From contig JBMNFJ010000016.1 in assembly GCA_050949255.1 (NCBI GenBank), positions 992,001 to 1,056,000 of the forward strand: a stretch of DNA of 64,000 bases, written 5' to 3'. The notes under the pieces were generated by a model that ran no database searches, was not told the DNA's origin, and worked only from the letters and a program-made list of their open reading frames with translations. Source of the DNA: UBA3941 sp002385665. Its GTDB lineage: Bacteria > Bacillota > Clostridia > Caldicoprobacterales > UBA3941. Position 1 is the stretch's first letter. Each line of letters opens with the position of its first letter. Position numbers and translations under genes: made by a program. Below, piece by piece: positions 1 through 9,241 of the stretch.

Positions 1-2
1 AA

Positions 3-62
3 CCTGTACATTACTCTGGTTATCAATAAACTTTTTATAGTGTACCCTAACCAGGTTACAGG
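3..62. repeat. Interrupted palindrome at left edge
   Basis: CCTGTA (3-8) is the complement of TACAGG (57-62), and CTGGTTA (16-22) is the complement of TAACCAG (48-54). Together they form a nested, interrupted 13-bp stem around a 25-base loop. No T-run follows on either strand, so a simple terminator is not obvious. It could be the end of a gene outside the window or a protein-binding site. No function can be assigned. Confidence 0.35.
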
Positions 63-330
63 ATATTTAACAGACAAATAACTTAACGGTTAAATTTGTC
101 AAATATACATAGAAAAAAGAGGGTTATATAGTTTTTTGTAGAATTATAGATATTAAGCAATCATCCTACTGAGCTTTCCATTATGGCTTAGTTTCAACCC
201 AGATGCATTGCGGCTTAGCTCTTGCCCACGATATCCGTTTATTAGGCGCCCTGTCTATTTGGATATTGTAAATGCCCAAGCCAACCTGCACTCTGGATAT
301 CATTCATATCTAAAAATGGGAGGACTTATA
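63..330 (+). other. Long non-coding leader before the chemoreceptor gene
   Basis: This stretch holds no convincing gene. Several complementary segments suggest a folded leader: CTGAGC (169-174) can pair with GCTTAG (185-190), and GATATCC (230-236) is the exact complement of GGATATC (295-301). The open frame that continues upstream from the chemoreceptor start here has no ribosome site and I treat it as untranslated. I could not match it to a c-di-GMP or other riboswitch class from memory. Confidence 0.3.
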
Positions 331-2499
331 ATGCGGAACAAGATAAAAAATATTATGAAACGTGACCCATCAAAAAATAACAAGACAACCACGGTAGTTG
401 GAGTAAAGCGATCAAGAATACATAGCATCCGTCTTAAGCTGGTCGCCTCCTTTTTGTCATTGGTTTTGGCCATTGTAATTCTGGGTGTCGCATCCCATGG
501 TTTGGCTTCAAGAAAGATAGAAGAAATAACCCAGAATTTTACTATACAAACCATGGACCAGACAAAGAAATATCTCGATCTGATTTTTGACGAGGTTGAC
601 GGTATTGCAACCCAATTCTTCTTTGATGCTGCATTACAGGACTATTATCTTAACTTTTTCCTTTTAAACAAGGGTCGGTCTGCGGACCACGAGAATGAAG
701 TTGCCAGGACAGGTATCCAAAAAGGGTTAAATAGTACAGTGAGTGCATATGATCTAATCAATAGTATTACCATACTGACCAATGAAAAGACATCCTTCAC
801 CACATCCAATACCCCTTTTGATAAGGTGGATTGGTCCGCTATAGTAGATACTGATTGGTACCAACAAGCCTTAGAATACCAAGGTAAAGGTTCCTGGATA
901 GGGGAACACAGCGAACTTGATGAATTATTCTTCACCACTGGCCAAAAGGATTATGCCTTTTCATATGTCCGACAATACAAGCATGTAGAAAGCGCATCCC
1001 ATTTAGGTGTACTCATTATAGATATTGATAAGAGGGCTGTTGAAAATCTTCTCTCGGGTATCCAGATAGGTAAAACCGGTGAAATGCATTTGATTACTCC
1101 CAGTGGCGATGCTTTAACATCCGGCAGTAATCAGGTAAAGGATGAAGATGAGGATCAGAGCGAGGAGCAGTTGCCCTTTACACAACAACCCATTTTTGAG
1201 CAGATTCTAGGAGATAACAAGGATAGCGATCATCTCTATGCCGATTACAGGGGGTCTGAACATCTTGTAATGTACAGTAAGGTTGAAGGAACCGGTTTTA
1301 TTCTTGTATCCCTAATCCCCAAGGCGGAATTGCTGGAAGAAACCAAACAAATACAACAAGCCACTGTAATCCTGGTCGTTTGTGCCGGACTTTTTGCTCT
1401 ATTTCTAGGACTATACATCTCTACCAATATGGGCCGCACCATCAATCGTCTGGTGGAAGTAGCAAGCCATGCCGCAAATGGAGATTTAACTCTGGAGCCT
1501 CAATCCAGGCGGAAGGACGAGCTGGGCATTCTTACTTCAAGCATTAGGATGATGATGGCAAGTACCAGGCAGCTCATCGAAAGAGCTACTCTGATCTCAC
1601 AGAGGGTACTGGACACCTCTGCTACTGTGGCAGCGACTTCCGAGGAGGTATCTGCATCCTCTAATGATATAACAAGAGCCATCCAGGAAATCTCACAGGG
1701 TGCTACAGAACAAGCCCTGGAAGCGGAAAAAGGTGTAATGATCATGGAGCAGCTGGCTTCCACAATCAATCTTGTAATGGATGATGCCCGGACCATAGGT
1801 GATGTTTCCAAAGATACCATGGGACTTACCCAACATGGGCTCTCATCCATAAATGATCTAAACGAGAAGGCCGCACAAACAGCGGAGATAACCAAAAATA
1901 TCATAAGTTCTATAGAGGAGTTAAATCAGCATTCACTTTCCATCAATAAGATTATAAAGGTCATCGATGGAATAGCTGATCAGACCAACCTTCTGGCCTT
2001 AAATGCAGCCATTGAAGCTGCTCGCGCCGGTGATATGGGAGCAGGATTTGCAGTGGTCGCCAATGAGGTTAAAAAATTGGCCGAGCAATCCATCCAGTCC
2101 ACCAAGGAGATAGCTGATATTATTAAGGCCACCCAGGAACGTACAGCTAAAACCGCAGAATATGCTCAGACCGCCGGTAATATCGTAAGAACCCAAAACG
2201 AAGCCGTCAAGGCTACTGTATCGGTATTTGAAAGAATAGCATCGTCCATGGATGCCCTTTCCCAGCGCATAAATGATATCCTTGGTAGTATTGCTGAAAT
2301 GGATGCCAACAAAAACCAGGCAATAGAATCCATGCAGAATATTTCTGCGGTCTCAGAAGAATCTGCCGCATCGGTACAAGAAGTTACTGCTTCAACTGAG
2401 GAGCAATTGGCGGGTATCGAGGAGTTAACTGCCTTTGCACAGGAACTCAACGATGTAGCAAGCCAAATGAATGAAGCTATTAATAGGTTTAAGGTATAG
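331..2499 (+). CDS. Methyl-accepting chemotaxis protein (transmembrane chemoreceptor)
   Basis: Chemoreceptor of 722 residues that would signal to a CheA/CheW array at the membrane. A basic N-terminus leads into a first membrane segment (about 37-57). A periplasmic-side sensor region of Cache type runs to about 340, followed by a second membrane segment (about 343-364), a HAMP linker, and a long coiled-coil signalling domain. The hairpin tip, with LLALNAAIEAARAG and GFAVVANEVKKLAEQS, lies near 550-586. The start at 331 is chosen because GGAGG lies seven bases before it; in-frame codons further upstream lack a ribosome site. The ligand cannot be read from sequence. It is monocistronic in this window: the next gene is on the other strand. 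Confidence 0.93.
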   Translation: MRNKIKNIMKRDPSKNNKTTTVVGVKRSRIHSIRLKLVASFLSLVLAIVILGVASHGLASRKIEEITQNFTIQTMDQTKKYLDLIFDEVDGIATQFFFDAALQDYYLNFFLLNKGRSADHENEVARTGIQKGLNSTVSAYDLINSITILTNEKTSFTTSNTPFDKVDWSAIVDTDWYQQALEYQGKGSWIGEHSELDELFFTTGQKDYAFSYVRQYKHVESASHLGVLIIDIDKRAVENLLSGIQIGKTGEMHLITPSGDALTSGSNQVKDEDEDQSEEQLPFTQQPIFEQILGDNKDSDHLYADYRGSEHLVMYSKVEGTGFILVSLIPKAELLEETKQIQQATVILVVCAGLFALFLGLYISTNMGRTINRLVEVASHAANGDLTLEPQSRRKDELGILTSSIRMMMASTRQLIERATLISQRVLDTSATVAATSEEVSASSNDITRAIQEISQGATEQALEAEKGVMIMEQLASTINLVMDDARTIGDVSKDTMGLTQHGLSSINDLNEKAAQTAEITKNIISSIEELNQHSLSINKIIKVIDGIADQTNLLALNAAIEAARAGDMGAGFAVVANEVKKLAEQSIQSTKEIADIIKATQERTAKTAEYAQTAGNIVRTQNEAVKATVSVFERIASSMDALSQRINDILGSIAEMDANKNQAIESMQNISAVSEESAASVQEVTASTEEQLAGIEELTAFAQELNDVASQMNEAINRFKV

Positions 2500-2550
2500 T
2501 GCAACCATAATGTGTATTGGATGATTATATCAGCTTCAGGCTAGGGGGCT

Positions 2551-3009
2551 TTACAGGCGTTTCTGATTATCCATTGTGCCTAAGATAACCATAATAGGCA
2601 TCAGTATTAGGAGCATCGTATACATAATAAATATAATCAGGAAATTTTCCCTATTTACTGACAGATAATCACCCTTAATAAGTATATAAACAAATGCCAT
2701 CCCTGGCAGGTTTCCCAGAGCTCCAAGGGACAGTCCCCTGGCAAAGCGTCTATCATTGATAAAGGTGCCAAATGCCTTGCCATATTGGAACCAATAAATA
2801 AAACAAGGAATTCCGGTCCCAAAAAGTATAAGCCAGACAGGCAATGGGACCGGTATCCCTATATGTCGAATCCAGTTTGAAATCTTAAATAAACCATAAG
2901 AAAGACATCCAATAATTAAATAGATAAGAAAATTAGTTATTGCCAACCTTGTTCCCTCTATAATATTATTGCCGCTCCGCGGCAATAATGCTTTTACATT
3001 AATCCTCAT
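2551..3009 (-). CDS. Small hypothetical membrane protein
   Basis: Unrecognised protein of 152 residues with four likely membrane helices (about 25-45, 56-76, 95-115 and 122-143). A short basic loop rich in Arg, Phe and Asn lies between helices two and three (FINDRRFARG). It starts 56 bases after the end of mutS2 on the same strand and may be cotranscribed with it. GGGG lies five bases before the ATG. It has no recognised catalytic motif, and I assign no function. Confidence 0.6.
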   Translation of the reverse strand: MRINVKALLPRSGNNIIEGTRLAITNFLIYLIIGCLSYGLFKISNWIRHIGIPVPLPVWLILFGTGIPCFIYWFQYGKAFGTFINDRRFARGLSLGALGNLPGMAFVYILIKGDYLSVNRENFLIIFIMYTMLLILMPIMVILGTMDNQKRL

Positions 3010-3065
3010 AAGAACCCCAACCTCATTTATATATGGTTATTTTGGCATTAGTAGATAATCTGTAT

Positions 3066-5438
3066 TTATTTGAGTTTAACCACAGTTACCCCTGATTCCC
3101 CTTCACCAAACCTGCCTAGCCTGAAGGAATCTACATGGGGGTGTTTCCTAAGATACTGATGTATACCGTTCCTTAAAACACCTGTACCTTTTCCATGTAT
3201 TAGAACCACCTCTTTTAGTCCAGCCAAAAACACATCATCCAGGTATTTATCTACCTTAACAAGGGCGCTTTCCAGGTCATGGCCCCTCAGATCCAGCTCC
3301 ATGGATATAGCCCTATTTTTCTTGGCAATTGGCCGGGAAAGGGATTTTTTGTCCCCGGACTCCCTTTGTGTCCTTCTTAAATTGGATATATGAACGTTTA
3401 TCTTCATAATCCCTACCTGCACCTGGACCTCATCCCCCTGACCGGAAATACCAAGAACCTGGCCTGTTTGATCCAGGTTGGGGATATAGACCGATTCCCC
3501 AGGCTTTAAATCCTTCGGTGGAGCCAATAGGCCATCCGTGGGGTTTAGGGTATCGCCAATAGCCTCCTCTACCATATCGAGGTTACGCTTTAACCTGTTT
3601 CTTGCCTGCTCCATACTCCTGCGATGTTCCTTATCCTGGGCTTGATGAGCCAGCATACGCATCTCATTTAATATCTCATCAGCTTGCTCCTTGGCCTCAC
3701 TAAGAATTTTCCTGGCTTCATAATGGGCATTTCTCAGGATTCTCTCTTCGCTCTCCTTTATGAGCCTTTCCTTTTCCTCCAATTTGCTCTTCATTAACCT
3801 GATCTCATCTAAGTATGCCTGGGCTTTCTCACGTTCTTCCTTGGCTTTTAGTCTGTTTTTCTCCATATCCGACAATACATCTTCAAATTGCAGTTCATCC
3901 TGAGTTATATACTTCCTGGCTGCTTCGATTAAGTCTCGCTTAAGGCCAAGGCGCATTGCTATCTCAAAAGCGTTACTCTTTCCTGGAATGCCCATTAAGA
4001 GACGGAAGGTTGGACGCAGGGTCTCTACATCAAATTCCATAGATGCGTTCTCCATACCATCCTGGCTCAATGCAAAGACCTTTAATTCGCTATAGTGGGT
4101 GGTGGCAATGGTACACGTGCCTTTTTCAGAGAAATAATTCAGTATAGCCATGGCCAATGCTGCCCCTTCAGTAGGATCTGTTCCTGCCCCCAATTCATCA
4201 AACAAGACCAGGGACCTTTCATCGGCTTGTTCCACTATGTGGGCAATATGAACCATATGTGATGAAAATGTACTGAGACTTTGCTCGATACTCTGTTCAT
4301 CTCCGATATCTGCAAAAACCCCCTCAAATATGCCCATTTTACTTCCATAGTCCGCCGGTATATGCATTCCCGATTGAACCATTAGCGCAAATAGCCCTAC
4401 GGTCTTTAAGGTTACGGTCTTTCCTCCGGTGTTTGGACCGGTAATAATCAGACATTTTGAGTTTTGTCCCAGTTTTACTGTTATTGGGACTACATCATCC
4501 TTGTCTATAAGAGGGTGGCGTCCATTTATAATATTAATGGTAGGTTCCTTTACTATCTCTGGATCTACTCCCTTGTAGGAACGGCTAAAACTTGCTTTGG
4601 CAAATATCACATCAAGGGCAGCAAGTATATCTAAATTATTAAAAATGGTCTCGTGAGATGATTGTACCTCCGTAGTTAATCTAAGCAGGATGTTTTCTAT
4701 TTCCCTTTGCTCTTCCAGCATCAATCCCCTTAGATCATTATTGGCTTCCACTACAGACATGGGCTCTATATATACTGTCGCACCACTAGTGGATTGATCG
4801 TGGATCATACCGGGAACATTGCTTCTATGTTCCTGCTTTACGGGCACAACATACCTTTCGTTTCTAATAGTTACAATGGGTTCCTGTAGAAACTTTTGAA
4901 ACTGTGGTGAGCGAATCAAATTATTTAGTTGATCCCGGATCTTTTCATTTGTTCTTGTAATACGCCTTCTTATATTAGCCAATTGACTGCTTGCATAATC
5001 GGAAACCCTATCTTCACCCTCGATACAGCGAAAAATCTCATCCATTAGATCCTTGTTAAGTATTAATGCCTTAACCCTCTGAATTATAAGTGGTATGGCC
5101 TCTGGATTTGGATATTTCCCTATCTCGGCTTTCACTCGCCCGGACACCTTTAATACTTGCCCAACTTTTAGAAGTTCACCGGGGGATAATATAGATCCAA
5201 CCTTAGCTTTTTGGAGAATAGCCCGAATATCAGGAAAAATATCCATCGGTGAATATCCACTATAATTAATTATGTTATAGGCTTGGCTTGTCTCCTCCAA
5301 CATCGTCTGAACTTTGGCAATGTCGGATGAGGGATTAATTCTTTTTATCAGATCCTTACCTAAATCCGATAAAGCAAACTCTTCCAATAATGATATAATT
5401 TTATGATACTCCAACACCCTAAGAGTCCTTTGATCCAA
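3066..5438 (-). CDS. mutS2: Endonuclease MutS2 (MutS-family ATPase with Smr nuclease domain)
   Basis: MutS2 of 790 residues, the usual length. The N-terminal core and clamp are followed by the ABC-type ATPase with Walker A GPNTGGKT near 331-338 and Walker B LVLFDELGAGTDP near 411. A charged coiled coil spans about 520-620. The C-terminal Smr domain carries LDLRGHD and HGKGTGVLR. Family members suppress recombination or, in Bacillus, act on collided ribosomes; which role applies here cannot be told. The start is a TTG with AGGAGG eight bases upstream. A terminator belonging to the preceding small gene separates the two, so mutS2 probably has its own promoter. Confidence 0.96.
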   Translation of the reverse strand: MDQRTLRVLEYHKIISLLEEFALSDLGKDLIKRINPSSDIAKVQTMLEETSQAYNIINYSGYSPMDIFPDIRAILQKAKVGSILSPGELLKVGQVLKVSGRVKAEIGKYPNPEAIPLIIQRVKALILNKDLMDEIFRCIEGEDRVSDYASSQLANIRRRITRTNEKIRDQLNNLIRSPQFQKFLQEPIVTIRNERYVVPVKQEHRSNVPGMIHDQSTSGATVYIEPMSVVEANNDLRGLMLEEQREIENILLRLTTEVQSSHETIFNNLDILAALDVIFAKASFSRSYKGVDPEIVKEPTINIINGRHPLIDKDDVVPITVKLGQNSKCLIITGPNTGGKTVTLKTVGLFALMVQSGMHIPADYGSKMGIFEGVFADIGDEQSIEQSLSTFSSHMVHIAHIVEQADERSLVLFDELGAGTDPTEGAALAMAILNYFSEKGTCTIATTHYSELKVFALSQDGMENASMEFDVETLRPTFRLLMGIPGKSNAFEIAMRLGLKRDLIEAARKYITQDELQFEDVLSDMEKNRLKAKEEREKAQAYLDEIRLMKSKLEEKERLIKESEERILRNAHYEARKILSEAKEQADEILNEMRMLAHQAQDKEHRRSMEQARNRLKRNLDMVEEAIGDTLNPTDGLLAPPKDLKPGESVYIPNLDQTGQVLGISGQGDEVQVQVGIMKINVHISNLRRTQRESGDKKSLSRPIAKKNRAISMELDLRGHDLESALVKVDKYLDDVFLAGLKEVVLIHGKGTGVLRNGIHQYLRKHPHVDSFRLGRFGEGESGVTVVKLK

Positions 5439-5523
5439 GCTGATTACCTCCTAAAATCTACCCCTATTCTTCACCATTATAACCCATTTGATAAAACAAG
5501 AACAGGAACTCTTGAAATTTGCA

Positions 5524-5550
5524 TTAAAAAAAGGCGCACAAGTGCACCAT
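5524..5550 (-). terminator. Rho-independent terminator of the small gene at 5573-5785
   Basis: On the minus strand the stem GGTGCAC-TT-GTGCGCC (one mismatch) is followed directly by seven Ts. It lies 23 bases past the stop of the small upstream gene and 86 bases before the mutS2 start. Confidence 0.75.
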
Positions 5551-5572
5551 GAATTAGTTACAAGACTTAAAA

Positions 5573-5785
5573 CTATCTGGTATCATTAGGTTTGTCTAAA
5601 TAGTTTCTTAACTTGAGGTATAGATCAATTAATTCAACACCTATCGAAACCTGCTTTTCGCTGTAACCCCTCTTATAATACCAATTAAAATCAATAGCTT
5701 CTCCTGCCATTTTACTTTTTAATACATTGTTTAAAATATCACATTTCTTAATATTGTTCTCAATACTGCTAATCACCTGGTCCAT
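5573..5785 (-). CDS. Small hypothetical protein, possibly Spo0E-like fold
   Basis: Seventy residues from an ATG at 5785, which has GGAGG seven bases upstream. The longer reading to 5875 lacks any ribosome site. The sequence looks like two helices: an N-terminal helix (VISSIENNIKKCDILNNVL), a middle with FNWYYKRGYS, and a C-terminal helix (VELIDLYLKLRNYL). Size, two-helix pattern and the stretch YSEKQVSIGVELID recall the Spo0E-like phosphatases, but the hallmark SxELD is replaced by GVELI, so the catalytic residues are not there. It ends at its own terminator. Function unknown. Confidence 0.5.
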   Translation of the reverse strand: MDQVISSIENNIKKCDILNNVLKSKMAGEAIDFNWYYKRGYSEKQVSIGVELIDLYLKLRNYLDKPNDTR

Positions 5786-6237
5786 TTGTCTATCCTCCAC
5801 AAGAAATCCCCCATCTGTAAAATTCTCCCTACCATGAAATGTGGTCATTGATGAAATCCGTAAAGTACAAGCCAAATAGGCGATCTTCAGCTATCCTTGA
5901 ACACCTTTATTCTAAGATTCAGCATTTGTTATATAAATCCTTTATTTCCCTAATATTTCCCTTTTTGATTTCATTTTTAACGCCCACATAGCCATAGTAT
6001 ATGCAAATTTTTCCTCATAATACATTTTATCTAGCTAAAAACAACAATTTCTTTACGGGAATTTTGATTTAGCTTATAAAGTGAATTAGAATCTAGTGCC
6101 AATCAGGTTGCATAACCTCAAGTGATCAATTATTCTTGGGGGCTTAAAGGGGGATTTTTGTTGTGCCTGGATGATATCTCTGTTGAAAATGATCTAAACA
6201 AGACTTAGAAAAACTACAATAGCCAAATGTACAATAA
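5786..6237. other. AT-rich gap without a recognisable gene
   Basis: About 450 bases between zapA and the small gene at 5573. No reading frame with a ribosome site was found. It probably holds the end of the zapA transcript and the promoter of the 70-residue gene, but I could not pick out a convincing promoter pair. Confidence 0.4.
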
Positions 6238-6555
6238 TCAGCTTCGTATTTTTTTTGTCATATCGTAGATGTTCGTCTTATCGCCTTCAAAGATTTTAAT
6301 CATTTCCTTGGCCTCACTTAATTCCTTTTGAAGGCTTTGTATTTTGTCCCTCTGCTTTATTACCTCATCTCCCAGGTTTAAAGCCGTCAAAATTGCAAGC
6401 ATAGAAGTACTAAGGGGTGGTTGACTTGCGGAAATCTCTTCCATTTTCTTGTCCACATAAATAGCCACTTTATGAATATACTCCTCGGATTCGGTACCCC
6501 TCACCGCGTATTCCCGTCCGCCAATCCTAACAATAACCTTATTTTTTTTACTCAA
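6238..6555 (-). CDS. zapA: Cell division protein ZapA
   Basis: ZapA promotes FtsZ bundling at the Z ring. The 105 residues begin with the typical KVIVRIGGREYAVRGTESEEYI beta-hairpin region (quoted in part: VRIGGREYAVRG), followed by the helix with VDKKMEEI, then a C-terminal coiled coil (residues about 68-100) used for dimer contacts. The start is a TTG with GGGGG about ten bases upstream. It lies downstream of pheT, a neighbour relationship common in Clostridia and Bacilli, but a hairpin after pheT suggests partly independent transcription. Confidence 0.92.
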   Translation of the reverse strand: MSKKNKVIVRIGGREYAVRGTESEEYIHKVAIYVDKKMEEISASQPPLSTSMLAILTALNLGDEVIKQRDKIQSLQKELSEAKEMIKIFEGDKTNIYDMTKKIRS

Positions 6556-6763
6556 TACCGACGTCCCCCTTCTATAATATTTATAGCATACTTTATCAAA
6601 AAAAGAAGCAGGATGTTGGATAACTTGGGTATATTATATATTACTTGACATTTTTATACAAGCATATTGTCGAAAAAAAACAATGCGAGCTTACATTTAA
6701 AAAGTACTAATTATACCTTAATGAGAAGGGCCTCTATTGATTAAGGAAGCACTGGAACAATAA

Positions 6764-6785
6764 GGGCAGACGTAACCGTCTGCCC
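6764..6785 (-). terminator. Hairpin after pheT
   Basis: GGGCAGACG (6764-6772) and CGTCTGCCC (6777-6785) form a perfect 9-bp stem with a 4-base loop, eight bases beyond the pheT stop. The run after it is only moderately T-rich (TTATTG), so termination may be partial and allow read-through to zapA. Confidence 0.7.
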
Positions 6786-6792
6786 GATTTGC

Positions 6793-9186
6793 TTATTTTC
6801 TTAGTTGCGCCCCAAACTTAGTTTCAAGAGCTTCAACAATCCCATCGTGTATCGGGTTAATGTCAGAATCCTTTAGTGTCCTGTCCGGTGCCCTGTAGCT
6901 TAGGGAATAAGCCAGGTTCCTATGCCCTTCGGGTATCTGATCCCCTTCATAAATATCAAAGAGCTCAACCTTTTCCAAAAGTTGTCCACCCGAGGCCTTT
7001 ATCGTCTTTTCAATGTTGGATGCCAACACTTTTTTGTCCACAACTATCGCCAGATCCCTGGTAACCGCCGGGTATTTGGGGAGCTTTGTGTATTGTTTTT
7101 CTGTCTTTGCCCGTTCCAACATTAAAGCAAAATCCAGCTCTGCCAGCAAGACGTTATCGTCGAGATTATAGGTTTGGCATATGTTGGGATGAACTTGCCC
7201 CAATATACCAAGTTTCTGCCCAGCAAGCATAATACCAGCTGTCCTTCCGGGATGGAAAGTAGGATGAGATTGGGGTTCGAATTCAATATCATCAGCAAAC
7301 CCAAATACATGGAACAGGGCTTCCAACTGCCCTTTAAGGCTATAGAAATCAAGATCCGAACCATATTCCCCAATACACAGGGTGAGCCTCTCAATAGGTA
7401 GATCCTTCATAGGCTTAGATCTGGGTATGAAAATGTTGCTTATCTCAAATATCTTACATTCATCGACTCTATGGCTACGATTCCTGGACAATACCTCCAA
7501 TATGCTGGGAATCAATGTGGTACGCATAGAGCTTTGGTCTTCGCCTAAGGGGTTTTCTATTATCACAGACTCGGGATACTCCTGGGGGTTGAATCCAATC
7601 CTTCCATATATTCTTGGGCTCACAAATGAATATGTGATAGCTTCGTATAGACCCATACCGGCAAGTACATTCTTAGCCCTATTCGTTAATATTTGCTCCC
7701 TTGTTCTGGAACCTTGGGCAATGGTGTTCTCCATAAGAGTCATGGGTATCTTATCATATCCGTAAATTCGTGCTACTTCTTCCGCCAGATCCGCCATTCC
7801 CATTACATCCTGCCTATATGAAGGAACTGTCACCTTTAGTGTATCACCCTTGACTTCTACTTCAAAGGATAAGGACTCCAGAATGTCACGTATATTGTCA
7901 GCCGTTAATTCCACACCCAACAATTGATTGATTCTATCCCATTTTGTTTCAATAATACGAGGTCCCAGATCTCCGTTACATACGTCAATCTTGCCCTCCA
8001 CCACCGTACCTGCATTAAGTAGTTGAATCAGCTGTGCTGCTCTGTCGATTGCCCTTTCGACATTTACTATATCAACACCCTTCTCAAAACGGCTGGAGGC
8101 TTCGCTTCTGAGACCAAGGGCTTTTGAAGTCAGCCTTACACTTCCGGCATCAAACCTGGCACTTTCCAATATGATATTGGTAGTCTCTGAGGTTATCTCA
8201 GTGTTAAGTCCCCCCATTACCCCGGCAATACCTATAGCCTTTTCCGGATCTGCAATAATTAGCATATCCTCTGTCAGATCCCTTTCCTGACCGTCAAGGG
8301 TAATTAATTTTTCATCTTTCCTGGCCTTTCTCACCACTATAGTATTGCTGGCTACCTTGTCAATGTCAAAGGCATGCATAGGCTGACCCATTTCCAGCAT
8401 AACATAGTTGGTTATATCAACAATGTTGTTAATAGGTCTAACACCTGCAGCCGCCAACCTTCTTCTCATCCAACGAGGGGATGGCCCAATCTTCACATCC
8501 TTAACCACTCTGGCGCAGTACCGGCTACATAGATGGGGTTCATCCACGATAACCTTAGCCTCATTATCTACATTACCTATGCCCTTATCCAAAACAATTT
8601 GGGGCTCCCTATAGGTAGTCCCTAAGGTAACGGCGGCTTCGCGTGCTATGCCTACCATACTTAAACAATCTGGCCTATTGGAAGTGACATCAAAATCTAT
8701 TACCTCATCATCCAGATCCAGAGCATCTTTTATATCCATTCCTAATGGGTACTCCCTGTCGAGGACAAGAATCCCATCGACTCCATCGTCCATATAGCCC
8801 ATTCGTGCCAGCTCCAACTCCTCGGCAGAGCACAACATACCTTGGGAGAGTTCCCCCCTCAGCTTTCCTTTTCTGATCTTTATATCACCGGGAAGCAATG
8901 CACCATCAACCGCCACTGGGACATATTGATTTAGTGCTACATTTGGGGCTCCGGTGACAATCTGAAGTATTTCATTTCCAACATCCACGTCACATATCAC
9001 TAGTTTATCTGCATTGGGATGCTGCCTTATTTTAACAATTTTCCCCACAACTACATTTTCTATATCATCAGCTATTTGTGTGACACCCTCTGCATTTGTA
9101 CCGGTAAGGGTCATGGCATCGGCCAACTCTTGTGCGGAGACATCCAGTTCTATATATTCTTTTAACCATTTTATTGGTACTAACAT
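6793..9186 (-). CDS. pheT: Phenylalanine--tRNA ligase beta subunit
   Basis: Beta chain of the alpha2-beta2 enzyme that charges tRNA-Phe, 797 residues. The order is the full-length bacterial one. An N-terminal EMAP/OB tRNA-binding domain (about 40-150) comes first, then the B3/4 editing domain, the B5 domain (about 400-475, with the DxxEEVAR-type ADLAEEVARIYGYD), and the catalytic-like core. A C-terminal anticodon-binding FDX-ACB domain (about 700-797, KYPAVTRDLAIVVD) completes it. I start at 9186 because GAGGAG lies seven bases before this ATG and the protein then opens with MLVPIKWLKEYI as in the family. It follows pheS by 55 bases and shares its T-box control. Confidence 0.97.
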   Translation of the reverse strand: MLVPIKWLKEYIELDVSAQELADAMTLTGTNAEGVTQIADDIENVVVGKIVKIRQHPNADKLVICDVDVGNEILQIVTGAPNVALNQYVPVAVDGALLPGDIKIRKGKLRGELSQGMLCSAEELELARMGYMDDGVDGILVLDREYPLGMDIKDALDLDDEVIDFDVTSNRPDCLSMVGIAREAAVTLGTTYREPQIVLDKGIGNVDNEAKVIVDEPHLCSRYCARVVKDVKIGPSPRWMRRRLAAAGVRPINNIVDITNYVMLEMGQPMHAFDIDKVASNTIVVRKARKDEKLITLDGQERDLTEDMLIIADPEKAIGIAGVMGGLNTEITSETTNIILESARFDAGSVRLTSKALGLRSEASSRFEKGVDIVNVERAIDRAAQLIQLLNAGTVVEGKIDVCNGDLGPRIIETKWDRINQLLGVELTADNIRDILESLSFEVEVKGDTLKVTVPSYRQDVMGMADLAEEVARIYGYDKIPMTLMENTIAQGSRTREQILTNRAKNVLAGMGLYEAITYSFVSPRIYGRIGFNPQEYPESVIIENPLGEDQSSMRTTLIPSILEVLSRNRSHRVDECKIFEISNIFIPRSKPMKDLPIERLTLCIGEYGSDLDFYSLKGQLEALFHVFGFADDIEFEPQSHPTFHPGRTAGIMLAGQKLGILGQVHPNICQTYNLDDNVLLAELDFALMLERAKTEKQYTKLPKYPAVTRDLAIVVDKKVLASNIEKTIKASGGQLLEKVELFDIYEGDQIPEGHRNLAYSLSYRAPDRTLKDSDINPIHDGIVEALETKFGAQLRK

Positions 9187-9241
9187 CTCTCTTCTCCTCT
9201 CCAACTTTATATCTGTGTCTGTTTATATAAAAGCTTTACCA

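Noticed and set aside
208..330. N-terminal extension of the chemoreceptor by 41 codons
   Set aside because: It has no ribosome site, whereas GGAGG is perfectly placed for the ATG at 331, and the extension lacks chemoreceptor-like sequence.
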